Source: Pandoraea oxalativorans
GTDB taxonomy: Bacteria; Pseudomonadota; Gammaproteobacteria; Burkholderiales; Burkholderiaceae
Length of the DNA: 64,000 bases
Direction of reading: 5' to 3'
NCBI RefSeq assembly: GCF_000972785.3
Contig: NZ_CP011253.3
Location: 3,100,001 to 3,164,000, forward strand
Made by a program: the position numbers and the translations under genes. The notes under the pieces were generated by a model that did no database searches, had not been told where the DNA came from, and saw only the letters and a program-made list of their open reading frames with translations. Positions 22,307 through 31,849 of this stretch are shown here, piece after piece; the stretch's first letter is position 1, and each line of letters begins with the position of its first letter.

Positions 22307-24808
22307 ATGATGATCTTATGGATTCTCGCGTTTGTCGTGGGCGTCACCGCCCTGCTTTTCTATCGTGCGCACGCCTGGCAATGGCTGATCGCCACCATCC
22401 TGTGGGTGGGCGCAGGCATCTCACTCGGACTGACGGGAACGGTCGCGACCGCGATTCTCGCCGTCGCGCTGATCCTCCCCGCGTTGATTCTCAGCATCGG
22501 CCCGCTACGCCGCGCATGGGTCACCGCACCGATGCTCGCCAAGTTCCGTTCGATCATGCCGGAAATGTCGGACACCGAAAAAGACGCCATCGAAGCCGGT
22601 ACCGTCTGGTGGGATGCCGACCTGTTTTCCGGCCGCCCCGACTGGGACAAATTCAGCGCCATGCCCGCGCCCGCCCTGTCGGCCGACGAGCAGGCCTTCA
22701 TGGACAATCAGGTCGAGCATCTTTGCGATCTGTCGAACGACTGGGAAAGCACGCAGGTCTGGCAGGATCTGCCGCCCAAGGCCTGGCAATACGCAAAGGA
22801 TGCTGGCTTTCTCGGCATGATCATTCCAAAGCGTTACGGCGGTCTCGAATTCTCCGCCTACGCACACTCGCAGGTGGTAATGAAGCTGGCGTCCCGCTGT
22901 TCCGCTGCGGCCGTGTCGGTGATGGTGCCGAACTCGCTCGGTCCGGCCGAACTGCTGCTGCACTACGGCACCGAGGACCAGAAGAACTACTACCTCCCTC
23001 GCCTCGCCAAGGGCGAAGAAATCCCCTGCTTTGCGCTGACAAGCCCCTACGCGGGTTCTGACGCCGCCGCCATTCCCGACGTCGGCATCGTCTGCCGTGG
23101 CATGCACGAGGGTCGCGAAACCCTCGGTTTTCGCGTTACCTGGAACAAGCGCTACATCACGCTAGGCCCCATCGCCACGGTGCTCGGCCTCGCGTTCCGC
23201 GTGCTCGACCCGGACCATCTGCTGGGTGACAACGCCGAACCCGGCATCACCTGTGCGCTGATTCCGACGAAGCATCCGGGCGTGGTGATCGGCCGTCGTC
23301 ACTGGCCGCTGAACGCTGTCTTCCAGAACGGTCCGAACTCGGGCAAGGATGTCTTCATCCCGCTCGACTGGGTGATCGGCGGACAGGCACAAGTCGGCAA
23401 GGGCTGGCGGATGCTGATGGAATGTCTGGCCGCAGGCCGCGCGATTTCGTTGCCGTCGTCGAACGTCGGCTACTCGAAGATCGCCGTTCGCGCGACCGGC
23501 GCCTATGCGGCCGTGCGTCGTCAGTTCCGCACGCCGATCGGCAAATTCGAAGGGGTGCAGGAAGCGCTCGCGCGCATGGCGGGCAACCTCTATGCGATGG
23601 ATGCTGCGCGGCGCATGGCGGCGTTGGCTGTCGATCTCGGCGAAAAGCCCTCGGTCATCTCGGCCATCGCGAAGTACCACGTGACCGAGCGCGCCCGCAA
23701 GGTGGTGAACGACGGCATGGACGTCGTTGCTGGCAAGGGCATCTGCATGGGCCCGAACAACTTCCTCGCCCGCGCCTACCAGCAGGTTCCCGTGTCGATC
23801 ACCGTGGAAGGCGCGAACATCATGACGCGCTGCCTGATGATCTTCGGTCAGGGCGCGATTCGCTGCCATCCGTACGTGCTCAAGGAACTCGCCGCCGCGC
23901 AGACCGCCGATCACACCGCCGCCGTGCACGCCTTCGACGACGCCCTCTTCGGCCACCTGACGTTCGTCACGAGCAACATCGTGCGCGGTGCGCTGCAAGG
24001 CATCACGCACGCGCGCTTCTCCGCCGTGCCGTCGAAGGCCGCGCCAGAACTGCACGTCTACTACCGCGCCGCGAACCGCATGTCGACGCTGCTCGCCATC
24101 GCGGCCGACATTTCGATGGCGGTGCTCGGCGGCTCGCTCAAGCGTCGCGAGAGCATCACGGGACGCCTCGGCGACATCCTCTCCCAACTCTTCCTTTTGA
24201 CCGCCACGCTCAAGCGCTTCGAAGACGAAGGCCGCCCCGTTGCCGACCTGCCGCTGGTGCATTGGGCTGCGCAGGATGCCCTCTGGCAGGCGCGCGAAGC
24301 CTTCGAGGGCGTGCTGGCGAACTATCCGTCGCGGGGTGTCGCATGGTGGATGCGCTGGAAGCTGACGCCGCTCGGCCTGCCGTACGCCAAGCCGTCGGAT
24401 GCGCTGGCCGCGCGCGTGGCCGAGGTGATGCAGACGCCGGGCGACGCCCGCGAGCGCCTCATCGCAGGTAGCTACTCGCCGAGCCCTGACGTCGACGATC
24501 TGGCTTACGGCGAAATCGTGTTCCAGATGACGCCGCAAGTGACCGTGATCGAACAACGTCTGCGCACCGCGATCAAGGAGGGGCGTCTGGCAGCCATGCC
24601 GCAGAGCCTGCCCGAGTTCACCGCCTGGGTGGACCACGCGGCGACGCTGCAACTGGTGAGCGACGACGAGCGCCGCCTGCTGGCGCAGTACGCCGACTAC
24701 GCGGCCAAGGCCGTCGCGGTCGACGACTTTCCGGCCGACTTCGGGCGCGCCAGCGACATACAGCAGGCCCGACAGCAGATGCCGGCGGACGAAGCACTCA
24801 CGTCGTGA
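22307..24808 (+). CDS. fadE: Acyl-CoA dehydrogenase, FadE-type
   Basis: This flavoenzyme makes trans-2-enoyl-CoA, the first oxidation step of beta-oxidation. It is 833 residues long, matching the large FadE class rather than the ~400-residue type. Residues 1-65 hold two or three TM segments (MMILWILAFVVGVTALLFY and following), as in FadE. The dehydrogenase core begins near residue 130 and includes PKRYGGLEFSAYAHSQVV, CFALTSPYAGSDAA and RRQFRTPIGKFEGVQEALARMAGN. The DUF1974-like C-terminal domain follows. The start is fixed by GGGAGGAG at 22296-22302. The downstream gene follows after at most a short gap. Confidence 0.93.
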   Translation: MMILWILAFVVGVTALLFYRAHAWQWLIATILWVGAGISLGLTGTVATAILAVALILPALILSIGPLRRAWVTAPMLAKFRSIMPEMSDTEKDAIEAGTVWWDADLFSGRPDWDKFSAMPAPALSADEQAFMDNQVEHLCDLSNDWESTQVWQDLPPKAWQYAKDAGFLGMIIPKRYGGLEFSAYAHSQVVMKLASRCSAAAVSVMVPNSLGPAELLLHYGTEDQKNYYLPRLAKGEEIPCFALTSPYAGSDAAAIPDVGIVCRGMHEGRETLGFRVTWNKRYITLGPIATVLGLAFRVLDPDHLLGDNAEPGITCALIPTKHPGVVIGRRHWPLNAVFQNGPNSGKDVFIPLDWVIGGQAQVGKGWRMLMECLAAGRAISLPSSNVGYSKIAVRATGAYAAVRRQFRTPIGKFEGVQEALARMAGNLYAMDAARRMAALAVDLGEKPSVISAIAKYHVTERARKVVNDGMDVVAGKGICMGPNNFLARAYQQVPVSITVEGANIMTRCLMIFGQGAIRCHPYVLKELAAAQTADHTAAVHAFDDALFGHLTFVTSNIVRGALQGITHARFSAVPSKAAPELHVYYRAANRMSTLLAIAADISMAVLGGSLKRRESITGRLGDILSQLFLLTATLKRFEDEGRPVADLPLVHWAAQDALWQAREAFEGVLANYPSRGVAWWMRWKLTPLGLPYAKPSDALAARVAEVMQTPGDARERLIAGSYSPSPDVDDLAYGEIVFQMTPQVTVIEQRLRTAIKEGRLAAMPQSLPEFTAWVDHAATLQLVSDDERRLLAQYADYAAKAVAVDDFPADFGRASDIQQARQQMPADEALTS

Positions 24809-24876
24809 GTCCGTCCGCCCCCCCCGCCGACCGCGTTGCCCATTTCTCGCCAGCACACTCTGAGGATTTCCGCGCC

Positions 24877-26310
24877 GTGACGACGTCCGACCGATATCTT
24901 GCCTTTGCCAACTCTGCCGTGGGCAGCCGCCTGGCCAACGCGCTGGGCCTGCCACGCCCGGTGCCGCTGGAGCGCATGCCGGACTATGGCGACGATGGCG
25001 CCGAAGCGCGTCTCGTTGCGCCACCGCTGGCTGTCGTCGGCGGTGGGGGCGACGCGCCACTGCTGCCCGGTCTCGCCCGCGAACTGCATTGGCTCAGCAT
25101 CCCGAGTCTCGCTCATGCGCAACGGCTTGACTGGATCTCCTACGCCAACAAGGCAGGCACGATGTGCGGACGGTTCAACGCGAACGAAGGCGTGCGTCCC
25201 AAGGCGTTGCTGTTCGACGCAAGCGGTATTGCCGACACCTCGGGACTCGAATCGCTTTACGCGTTCTTCCACGACACGCTGGCAACGCTCGACCGATGCG
25301 CTCGCGTGCTGGTGCTGGGCCTGCCGCCGACGATGGCCGCCACGCCGCAGGCGAGCATCGCGCAACGCGCGCTGGAAGGCTTCGTGCGCTCGCTGGCCAA
25401 GGAGCTCAAGCGCGGCGCAACGGCGCAACTGCTCTATGTCGCGCCCGAGGCCCGCGAGTCGCTGCATTCCACGTTACGGTTCTTCCTCTCACCTCGCGCC
25501 GCGTATGTGAGCGGTCAGGCGATCACGCTTCAAGCGCCGGTCTTCGAAACACCGCCCATGCGCGACACCCGGCCGCTCGCCGGACAGGTCGCCGTGGTGA
25601 CAGGTGCTGCACGCGGCATCGGCGAGTCCATCGCGACCGTTCTGGCGCGCGCCGGTGCGCATGTCGTGTGCATCGACATCCCTTCCTCGCAAGACGCGCT
25701 GACCACCGTCGCCACGCGCCTCGACGGCAGCGCCCTCACGTGCGATATCGCGTCGCCGGAGGCCGCCGCCACGCTGATGGCGCATCTCGCGACGCACGCA
25801 CCGAACGGTCTGGACATCCTCGTGCACAACGCTGGCATCACGCGCGACAAGACGATTGTTCGCATGAGCGACGCGCAGTGGCAAAGCGTGCTCGACATCA
25901 ACGTCGGCGCACCGCAGCGCCTCAATGCCGCGTTGCTCGACGCCGGTGTGCTGCGCGCGAATAGCCGGATCGTCGGCGTCGCCTCCATCAGTGGCATCGC
26001 AGGCAATCGCGGGCAGACCAATTACGCCGCATCGAAGGCAGCCGTCATCGGGATGGTGCAGGCGTGGTCGCCATTGCTTGCGGAGCGTCATATCAGCATC
26101 AATGCCGTCGCCCCCGGCTTCATCGAGACGCAGATGACCGCCGCGGTCCCGTTCGCCATTCGCGAAGCCGGACGCCGCATGAACTCCCTCGGACAGGGCG
26201 GTCAACCGGTGGACGTGGCCGAAGCCATCGCGTGGCTCGCACATCCCGCCTCGGGCGCGCTGACAGGACAGGTCGTACGGGTATGCGGCCAGAGCCTGCT
26301 GGGAGCATGA
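24877..26310 (+). CDS. Long FabG-like 3-oxoacyl reductase (SDR)
   Basis: A classical SDR domain fills the C-terminal half: cofactor loop VVTGAARGIGESI near residue 243, ILVHNAGITRDKTI, and the catalytic NYAASKAAVIGM near 381. The N-terminal 220 residues form a degenerate Rossmann-like domain without the glycine loop, the layout of the high-molecular-weight FabG4 class that acts on 3-oxoacyl-CoA or -ACP. In this operon it most likely performs the 3-hydroxyacyl-CoA oxidation step. The frame is open back to a GTG at 24805 that overlaps the fadE stop; I prefer GTG 24877 (VTTSDRYLAFANSAVGSRL), which has a GAGGA element about 10 bases upstream, but both are possible. Confidence 0.88.
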   Translation: MTTSDRYLAFANSAVGSRLANALGLPRPVPLERMPDYGDDGAEARLVAPPLAVVGGGGDAPLLPGLARELHWLSIPSLAHAQRLDWISYANKAGTMCGRFNANEGVRPKALLFDASGIADTSGLESLYAFFHDTLATLDRCARVLVLGLPPTMAATPQASIAQRALEGFVRSLAKELKRGATAQLLYVAPEARESLHSTLRFFLSPRAAYVSGQAITLQAPVFETPPMRDTRPLAGQVAVVTGAARGIGESIATVLARAGAHVVCIDIPSSQDALTTVATRLDGSALTCDIASPEAAATLMAHLATHAPNGLDILVHNAGITRDKTIVRMSDAQWQSVLDINVGAPQRLNAALLDAGVLRANSRIVGVASISGIAGNRGQTNYAASKAAVIGMVQAWSPLLAERHISINAVAPGFIETQMTAAVPFAIREAGRRMNSLGQGGQPVDVAEAIAWLAHPASGALTGQVVRVCGQSLLGA

Positions 26311-27308
26311 CGATGCCGAACGACCGACCGCGCGATCCATCCGACAGCCCGAACATCGCCGTGGCCACGCAACTGAAGCAAGTCCCGTATCTGCCGTCGC
26401 CACTGCATCTGTATTTGCGCGCACTGATGACCTCGCGCAAACCGGCCCGCGCGCAGCCGATGCCGCCGCTGGCCTTCGAACGGCGTAACGTGCCACTGGA
26501 CCGTGAGGACATCGCCCGTTACGCACGGCTGTGCGGTTTCGCGCAGCCGACGGGCGTGCCGCCCACATGGCCGCACCTGCTCGCCTTCCCGCTCCACATG
26601 CTGCTGATGACCGACCGCGCCTTCCCGTTCGCCATGCTCGGCATGGTGCATCTGGCGAACAGGATCCGGCAGTTCGCGGCGCTGAACGTGGGCGAACGGC
26701 TGACGCTGGATGTGCGATGCGGCCCGCTGTCCGCTCATGACAAGGGGCAGGTGTTCACGGTGGTCACGACGGCGCGTCGCGACGATATCGTCGTGTGGAT
26801 CGGCGAGAGTCTGTACCTGCGCACCGGTGTGCGCGACGCACTCGGCGCACCCTATCAGGCACAGTTGAGCGCCGATCCGTCGCTGACGAAAGCGGCGACC
26901 TGGGCGGTCCCGGCCGACCTTGGACGTCAATACGCGCGCATCTCGGGCGACTACAACCCGATCCATCTGTGGCCGCTCACGGCGAAGCTGTTCGGTTTTG
27001 CGCGTCCGATCATTCATGGGATGTGGAGCTTCGCGCGAACGCTCGCGGCGGTGTTGCCAGACGACGCGAGCGCCTACGGCCCGGTCGATCTGCGGGTGGA
27101 ATTCAAGACGCCGGTGCTGCTGCCGGGCGACGTCACCTTATGGCGTGCGCCATACGCACCACCGCACCCTCAGCATTTCGAACTGCGCGACGCCGCAGGC
27201 ACCGTCCCGCATCTGCGCGGGCGCTGGCAGGCCATTGACGCCGCGTCTTCGGCGCAGCCCGCTTCGTCTTCACCTTCCCCTCATCCCCCTCTCCCGGACC
27301 AGCCATGA
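26307..27308 (+). CDS. MaoC-like (R)-specific enoyl-CoA hydratase
   Basis: Hot-dog fold hydratases of this group hydrate trans-2-enoyl-CoA to the (R)-3-hydroxy form. The hydratase-2 motif is visible as YARISGDYNPIHLWPLTAKLFGFARPIIHGMW, with Asp and His being the usual catalytic pair. The 333-residue size with a divergent N-terminal half suggests a double hot-dog protein. The ATG overlaps the stop of the reductase gene (ATGA), which indicates translational coupling. Paired with the FabG-like reductase, it gives an R-specific route around the usual FadB steps. Confidence 0.88.
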   Translation: MTMPNDRPRDPSDSPNIAVATQLKQVPYLPSPLHLYLRALMTSRKPARAQPMPPLAFERRNVPLDREDIARYARLCGFAQPTGVPPTWPHLLAFPLHMLLMTDRAFPFAMLGMVHLANRIRQFAALNVGERLTLDVRCGPLSAHDKGQVFTVVTTARRDDIVVWIGESLYLRTGVRDALGAPYQAQLSADPSLTKAATWAVPADLGRQYARISGDYNPIHLWPLTAKLFGFARPIIHGMWSFARTLAAVLPDDASAYGPVDLRVEFKTPVLLPGDVTLWRAPYAPPHPQHFELRDAAGTVPHLRGRWQAIDAASSAQPASSSPSPHPPLPDQP

Positions 27309-28624
27309 GCGCCCTCAAACCCACTGCGCCCGCCCCCGCCTTGCGCCGCGTCGCGATCCTCGGCGGCAATCGCATTCCCTTCGCGCGCTCGAACACGGCT
27401 TACGCCACGGCGTCGAATCAGGACATGCTCACGGCCGCGTTCCAGGGCCTCATCGACCGCTTCGACCTGCACGGCCAGACGCTCGGCGAAGTTGCGGCGG
27501 GCGCCGTGCTCAAGCACGCTCGCGACTTCAACTTGACGCGCGAGTCGGTGCTGTCGACCACGCTCGCTGCGCAAACCCCCGCCTACGACGTCCAGCAGGC
27601 GTGCGGCACGGGTCTTGAGACGGCGATCCTCACCGGCAACAAGATCGCACTCGGTCAGATCGACGTGGCGATTGCAGGTGGCGTCGACACGGCATCGGAC
27701 GCGCCCATCGGCGTCAACGAGAAGCTGCGCAAGATCCTTCTCGAAGCGAACCGTCAGCGCAGCACCGGCGGCAAGCTTGGCGCGCTGGCGAAGGTGCGGC
27801 CCGGCATGTTGTTCAACCCGGCGCTGCCCCGTAACGGCGAGCCGCGCACGGGCCTCTCGATGGGCGAGCATTGCGAGTTGATGGCAAAGCGCTGGGAAAT
27901 CGAGCGAGCCGCGCAGGACACGCTTACGCTCGCCAGTCACGAGCATCTGGCGCAAGCGTACGAGCGCGGTTTCTTCCTCGATCTGATGACACCGTTTCGC
28001 GGCTTGCAACGCGATAACAACCTGCGCCCCGACCTCACGCTGGAGAAACTCTCCAGTCTCAAGCCGGTGTTCGACCGTAGCGCCACCGGCACGCTCACCG
28101 CAGGCAACTCCACACCGTTGACCGATGGCGCTTCGTGCGTGCTGCTCGCGAGCGAAGACTGGGCCAGGGCGCACAACCATCCGGTGCTCGCCTATCTGAC
28201 GTACTCGCAAACGGCGGCCGTCGATTTCTTCAATCCCGACGAATCGCAGCGTGAGGGCTTGCTGATGGCCCCGGCCTATGCCGTGCCGCGCATGCTCGCG
28301 CAGGCGGGACTCACGTTGCAGGACTTCGATTTCTACGAAATTCACGAGGCTTTCGCCGCGCAGGTGCTGTGCACGTTGAAGGCGTGGGAAGACCCCGTGT
28401 ATTGCCGCGAGAAGCTGGGACTGGCCGCGCCGCTGGGCAGCATCGACCGTCAGCGCCTCAACGTGAACGGCAGTTCGCTCGCGTGCGGCCACCCATTCGC
28501 CGCCACCGGCGGGCGCATTCTCGCCACCCTCGCCAAGCTGGTGTCCCAGCGCGGCGGCGGCCGCGGCCTCATCTCGATCTGCGCGGCCGGCGGTCAGGGT
28601 GTCGTCGCGATGCTGGAACGATAA
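27305..28624 (+). CDS. fadI: Acetyl-CoA acyltransferase (thiolase), FadI/FadA type
   Basis: Thiolase cleaves 3-oxoacyl-CoA with CoA, the last step of beta-oxidation. The nucleophile Cys is in VQQACGTGLET near residue 100, the His in EIHEAFAAQV near 347, and the second Cys in SLACGHPFAATGGR near 394. At 439 residues it is closer in length to FadI (about 436) than to FadA (about 390). The ATG overlaps the upstream stop (ATGA), so it is translated with the hydratase gene. It could also act in the biosynthetic direction for polyhydroxyalkanoate precursors, but the context favours degradation. Confidence 0.93.
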   Translation: MSALKPTAPAPALRRVAILGGNRIPFARSNTAYATASNQDMLTAAFQGLIDRFDLHGQTLGEVAAGAVLKHARDFNLTRESVLSTTLAAQTPAYDVQQACGTGLETAILTGNKIALGQIDVAIAGGVDTASDAPIGVNEKLRKILLEANRQRSTGGKLGALAKVRPGMLFNPALPRNGEPRTGLSMGEHCELMAKRWEIERAAQDTLTLASHEHLAQAYERGFFLDLMTPFRGLQRDNNLRPDLTLEKLSSLKPVFDRSATGTLTAGNSTPLTDGASCVLLASEDWARAHNHPVLAYLTYSQTAAVDFFNPDESQREGLLMAPAYAVPRMLAQAGLTLQDFDFYEIHEAFAAQVLCTLKAWEDPVYCREKLGLAAPLGSIDRQRLNVNGSSLACGHPFAATGGRILATLAKLVSQRGGGRGLISICAAGGQGVVAMLER

Positions 28625-28768
28625 ACACAACACCGAAAAAACAACGAGCAAAGCCTCGCGGGGGAAGTGGCAAACGCCGCCAGGCGAACGACAGCGAGCC
28701 AACGACAGATTGGCCGCATCGCATCATGGCAGCGCATAAAAATGCAGAGAACTTCAACGGAGACAACG

Positions 28769-30475
28769 ATGGATCAAGCCGTTCAGCAGGAACGTGTGTG
28801 GCTCGGTGCCTACCCGCCCGGGGTACCCGCCGACATCGACGTCAATCGCTATGCATCGCTCGTGCAGGCGTTCGACGAGTGGATCGAGAAGTACCGCGAG
28901 CGCATCGCTTTCGTGAGTCTGGGCAGTGAGATCACGTATGCCGAGGTGTCCCGTCAGGCCCATGCCTTCGCCGCGTGGCTGCAAGCGCAAGGTGTGAAGA
29001 AAGGCGAGCGCGTCGCGCTCATGATGCCCAACTGCTTCCAGTACCCGATCTGCCTGTTCGGCACCCTCATCGCCGGTGCTGTGGTCGTCAACGTCAACCC
29101 GCTGTACACCGCACGCGAACTGAAGCATCAGTTGCAGGACAGCGGCGCACAGACCATCGTCGTCTTCGAGAACTTCGCCAAAACGCTGGAGGAAGCACTC
29201 CCCGGCACCGAGGTGCGCAACGTGCTGGTGACGCAGATCGGCGATCTGCTCCAGCCGGGGGCGAACATCAAGGGACATGCCGTCAACTTCCTGATGCGGC
29301 ACATCGCCAAACAAGTGCCGCCGTATCGCTTGCCGCAGGCGGTTGCGCTTCGTCAGGCGCTCGCGAGCGGCGCAAGGCTAACGGCCACGCCGGTGCCGCT
29401 CGCGCGCGAAGACCTCGCCTTTCTCCAGTACACCGGCGGGACAACCGGCGTCGCCAAGGGCGCCATGCTCTCGCACGGCAACGTGCTGGCCAATCTCCTG
29501 CAAACGGAGGCGTGGGCGGCCAATCAGCTCGACGGCGACATCGAAGTCAATCTGTCGTTGCTGCCGATGTATCACATCCTCTCGCTGACGTTGAACTGTC
29601 TCGTGTTCATGAGCCTGGGCGGACGCAACATTCTGATTGCGAATCCGCGCGATGTGAAAAAGGTCGTCTACATCATACGCAACGAAACGTTCACAGGGGT
29701 GACCGGCGTCAACACGCTGTTCAACGGTCTGCTCGAGAACGCCGACTTCCGCGCGCGCGACTTCTCAAAACTGAAACTGTCGCTCGCTGGCGGTATGGCA
29801 ACGCAACGCGCGGTTGCGCAGCGATGGAAGGAGGTCACAGGCAAACCGATCATCGAAGGCTACGGTCTCACCGAGTGCTCCCCCATCGTCACGATGAACC
29901 CCGTGGACATCGCCCACATGGACGCGGTCGATTTCTCCGGTTCCATCGGTCTGCCTGCGCCGTCGACCGACGTGCGCTTCAAGCGAGACGACGGCACGTG
30001 GGCCCCCATCGGCGAGCCGGGCGAGCTGTGCGTGCGCGGCCCGCAGGTCATGCGCGGCTACTGGAATCGTCCCGAAGAGACGGCTAAAACGTTCGACGCC
30101 GACGGCTGGCTGATGACCGGCGATATCGGCGTCATGGACGAACGCGGCTACGTGAGGCTCATCGACCGCAAGAAGGACATGATTCTCGTGTCCGGCTTCA
30201 ACGTCTATCCGAACGAGGTGGAGGACGTGGTGATGCTCCACCCCGGCGTGCGCGAAGCGGCGGTGGTCGGCGTGCCCGATCCGGTGGCTGGCGAGCGCGT
30301 GAAGCTCGTAGTCATCGCCAAGGACCCGACGCTCACCGTCGACGCCATGGCGGCGCACTGCCGCAAGCATCTGACCGCGTACAAGGTGCCGCGCATCATC
30401 GAATTCCGTCAGGGCGAACTGCCCAAGTCGACGGTCGGCAAGATCCTGCGGCGCGAGCTGCGTGAACCGGTCTGA
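28769..30475 (+). CDS. fadD: Long-chain fatty acid-CoA ligase
   Basis: FadD activates fatty acids with ATP and CoA at the inner membrane. The AMP-binding signature FLQYTGGTTGVAKGAMLSHG is near residue 220, the acyl-adenylate motif GYGLTECSPIVTMNP near 367, the FACS region DGWLMTGDIGVMDERGYVRL near 445, and the last lysine loop PKSTVGKILRREL at the C-terminus. The ATG at 28769 has CGGAGA upstream and starts a typical MDQAVQQERVW leader; the frame is open a little further back. It lies 144 bases after the thiolase gene and probably belongs to the same regulon. Confidence 0.94.
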   Translation: MDQAVQQERVWLGAYPPGVPADIDVNRYASLVQAFDEWIEKYRERIAFVSLGSEITYAEVSRQAHAFAAWLQAQGVKKGERVALMMPNCFQYPICLFGTLIAGAVVVNVNPLYTARELKHQLQDSGAQTIVVFENFAKTLEEALPGTEVRNVLVTQIGDLLQPGANIKGHAVNFLMRHIAKQVPPYRLPQAVALRQALASGARLTATPVPLAREDLAFLQYTGGTTGVAKGAMLSHGNVLANLLQTEAWAANQLDGDIEVNLSLLPMYHILSLTLNCLVFMSLGGRNILIANPRDVKKVVYIIRNETFTGVTGVNTLFNGLLENADFRARDFSKLKLSLAGGMATQRAVAQRWKEVTGKPIIEGYGLTECSPIVTMNPVDIAHMDAVDFSGSIGLPAPSTDVRFKRDDGTWAPIGEPGELCVRGPQVMRGYWNRPEETAKTFDADGWLMTGDIGVMDERGYVRLIDRKKDMILVSGFNVYPNEVEDVVMLHPGVREAAVVGVPDPVAGERVKLVVIAKDPTLTVDAMAAHCRKHLTAYKVPRIIEFRQGELPKSTVGKILRRELREPV

Positions 30476-30528
30476 GGGAGGTAACGAGAGACTCACAGCA
30501 CCACTTGGAGATAAAGGGAGATAACAAT

Positions 30529-31452
30529 ATGAGAATCACATTGACGCTGGCCGTGCTGCCCGCCGCACTGACTTTTGGCGCGCTCGCGGGCGTGCTGGCC
30601 CCTTCGGGCGCGCTCGCGCAGGCGAGCGCAACCGCGGCATCCACCGCCACAACGAGCACCGCACCGGATGCAGACACTGCAAAGCTCGCCGCTCTGCCCG
30701 TCGCGGCACAAACGCAATGGCTCGCGCGTACGATCAAGCGCGGCGAACTGGCGAAGATGCCAGACGAGCAGATCGTCGCCAGCATGCAGGTCATCCAGCC
30801 GGAAGCGCTCGTACGTTTTCTGAAAGCCGAGGCGTCGGCGTTGCCGGAGTATCAGTACGAGCTGACGCGTCACGAACGTATCAACAATCAGTGGCAGACC
30901 ACGCCCGACCGCATGCTCGTGAAGATTCGCGAGAACCCGTTGCAGATCTACGCGAAGTGGCTGCCCGACGGCGCGCATGCCGGACAGGAAATCACTTATG
31001 ACGAGACGAAACGCCCCAAGGAGATGTACGGACACCTCGGCGGCATCCTCGGCTTCACGTCGATCTGGAGCAGCATCGACGGCTCGCTCGCCCGTTCGCA
31101 GTCGAACCACACAGTGCGCGACCTCGGTTTCGCCTTCATCGCCGATCAGATTGCGCGCGACGGCAAGAGCTTTCGCGCCGCCGGACTCTCCGAGAAACCC
31201 GCAAGAATCTCGGTATCCGAATCGAATGGCGTTCGCGTGCTGGCACTCGAATGGGAGGCCCCGTCCGGCCCGCCACAACACTACGCCAACAAGTCGCGCG
31301 TGTTGCTCGATCTGAAGACGGGCAGACCGCGAGGTATCGAAGCGTGGGACGCCGCCGGACAGAAGGTCGAGGAAATGCGCTTCGACAAGGTGCGCAAGGA
31401 ACAGTGGACGGACGCCACGTTCGACCCGAAGAACCCCGACTACAAGTTCTGA
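30529..31452 (+). CDS. Exported DUF1571-family protein
   Basis: The 307-residue protein begins with a signal peptide (MRITLTLAVLPAALTFGALAG, cut near SGALAQA). The mature part, from about residue 60, resembles the DUF1571 family: YQYELTRHERINNQWQTTPD, EITYDETKRPKEM and GFTSIWSSIDGSLARSQSNH. Family function is unknown. It follows fadD by 53 bases with a clear AGGGAG Shine-Dalgarno and precedes a strong terminator, so it is probably the last gene of the fad unit; a role in the envelope linked to lipid metabolism is only an inference. Confidence 0.82.
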   Translation: MRITLTLAVLPAALTFGALAGVLAPSGALAQASATAASTATTSTAPDADTAKLAALPVAAQTQWLARTIKRGELAKMPDEQIVASMQVIQPEALVRFLKAEASALPEYQYELTRHERINNQWQTTPDRMLVKIRENPLQIYAKWLPDGAHAGQEITYDETKRPKEMYGHLGGILGFTSIWSSIDGSLARSQSNHTVRDLGFAFIADQIARDGKSFRAAGLSEKPARISVSESNGVRVLALEWEAPSGPPQHYANKSRVLLDLKTGRPRGIEAWDAAGQKVEEMRFDKVRKEQWTDATFDPKNPDYKF

Positions 31453-31486
31453 CGCAACCGCCGTCAATGCGCGCCGCGAGCACGAC

Positions 31487-31527
31487 AAAAGCCCGCCACC
31501 CTGCATCGAGGGTGGCGGGCTTTCCGC
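31487..31527. terminator. Terminator between the DUF1571 gene and minE
   Basis: AAAGCCCGCCACCCT and AGGGTGGCGGGCTTT pair perfectly around a short loop, with A and T runs on either side. It can serve both converging genes. Confidence 0.9.
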
Positions 31528-31585
31528 TTATTCGCACGTCACGCTCCGGCGGCTCGCATAGCAACCGCCGGACCACCTCGACCGA

Positions 31586-31840
31586 TCAGGTCTGCGGCAG
31601 TTCGATCTTGACTTCGAGCACTTCCAGGTTGTCCTGATGCTCGACGCTGACCTTGATGTCGTCTTGCGCGATTTTCACGTACTTGGAGATGACGGCGACC
31701 AGCTCGCGTTGCAGGGCCGGCAGATAATCGGCCGGCGGCGACGAGCCCGCGCGTTCGTGCGCCAGAATGATTTGCAGGCGCTCTTTGGCAACGGCGGCGG
31801 TCTTTTTCTTCTCCCCCAGGAGGAAAGACAGGAAGGACAT
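31586..31840 (-). CDS. minE: Cell division topological specificity factor MinE
   Basis: MinE drives pole-to-pole oscillation of MinCD so that division septa form at mid-cell. The 84-residue protein has the membrane-binding start [15 protein letters not shown], the anti-MinCD helix segment [15 protein letters not shown], and the dimerisation part [18 protein letters not shown]. It follows minD by 9 bases on the minus strand, so the two are translated together. Confidence 0.97.
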   Translation of the reverse strand: MSFLSFLLGEKKKTAAVAKERLQIILAHERAGSSPPADYLPALQRELVAVISKYVKIAQDDIKVSVEHQDNLEVLEVKIELPQT

Positions 31841-31849
31841 GGGCGCTCC

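Noticed and set aside
23162..25060. 632-residue ORF on minus, antisense to the fadE-like gene
   Set aside because: The acyl-CoA dehydrogenase motifs on plus are clear, and the minus product has none.
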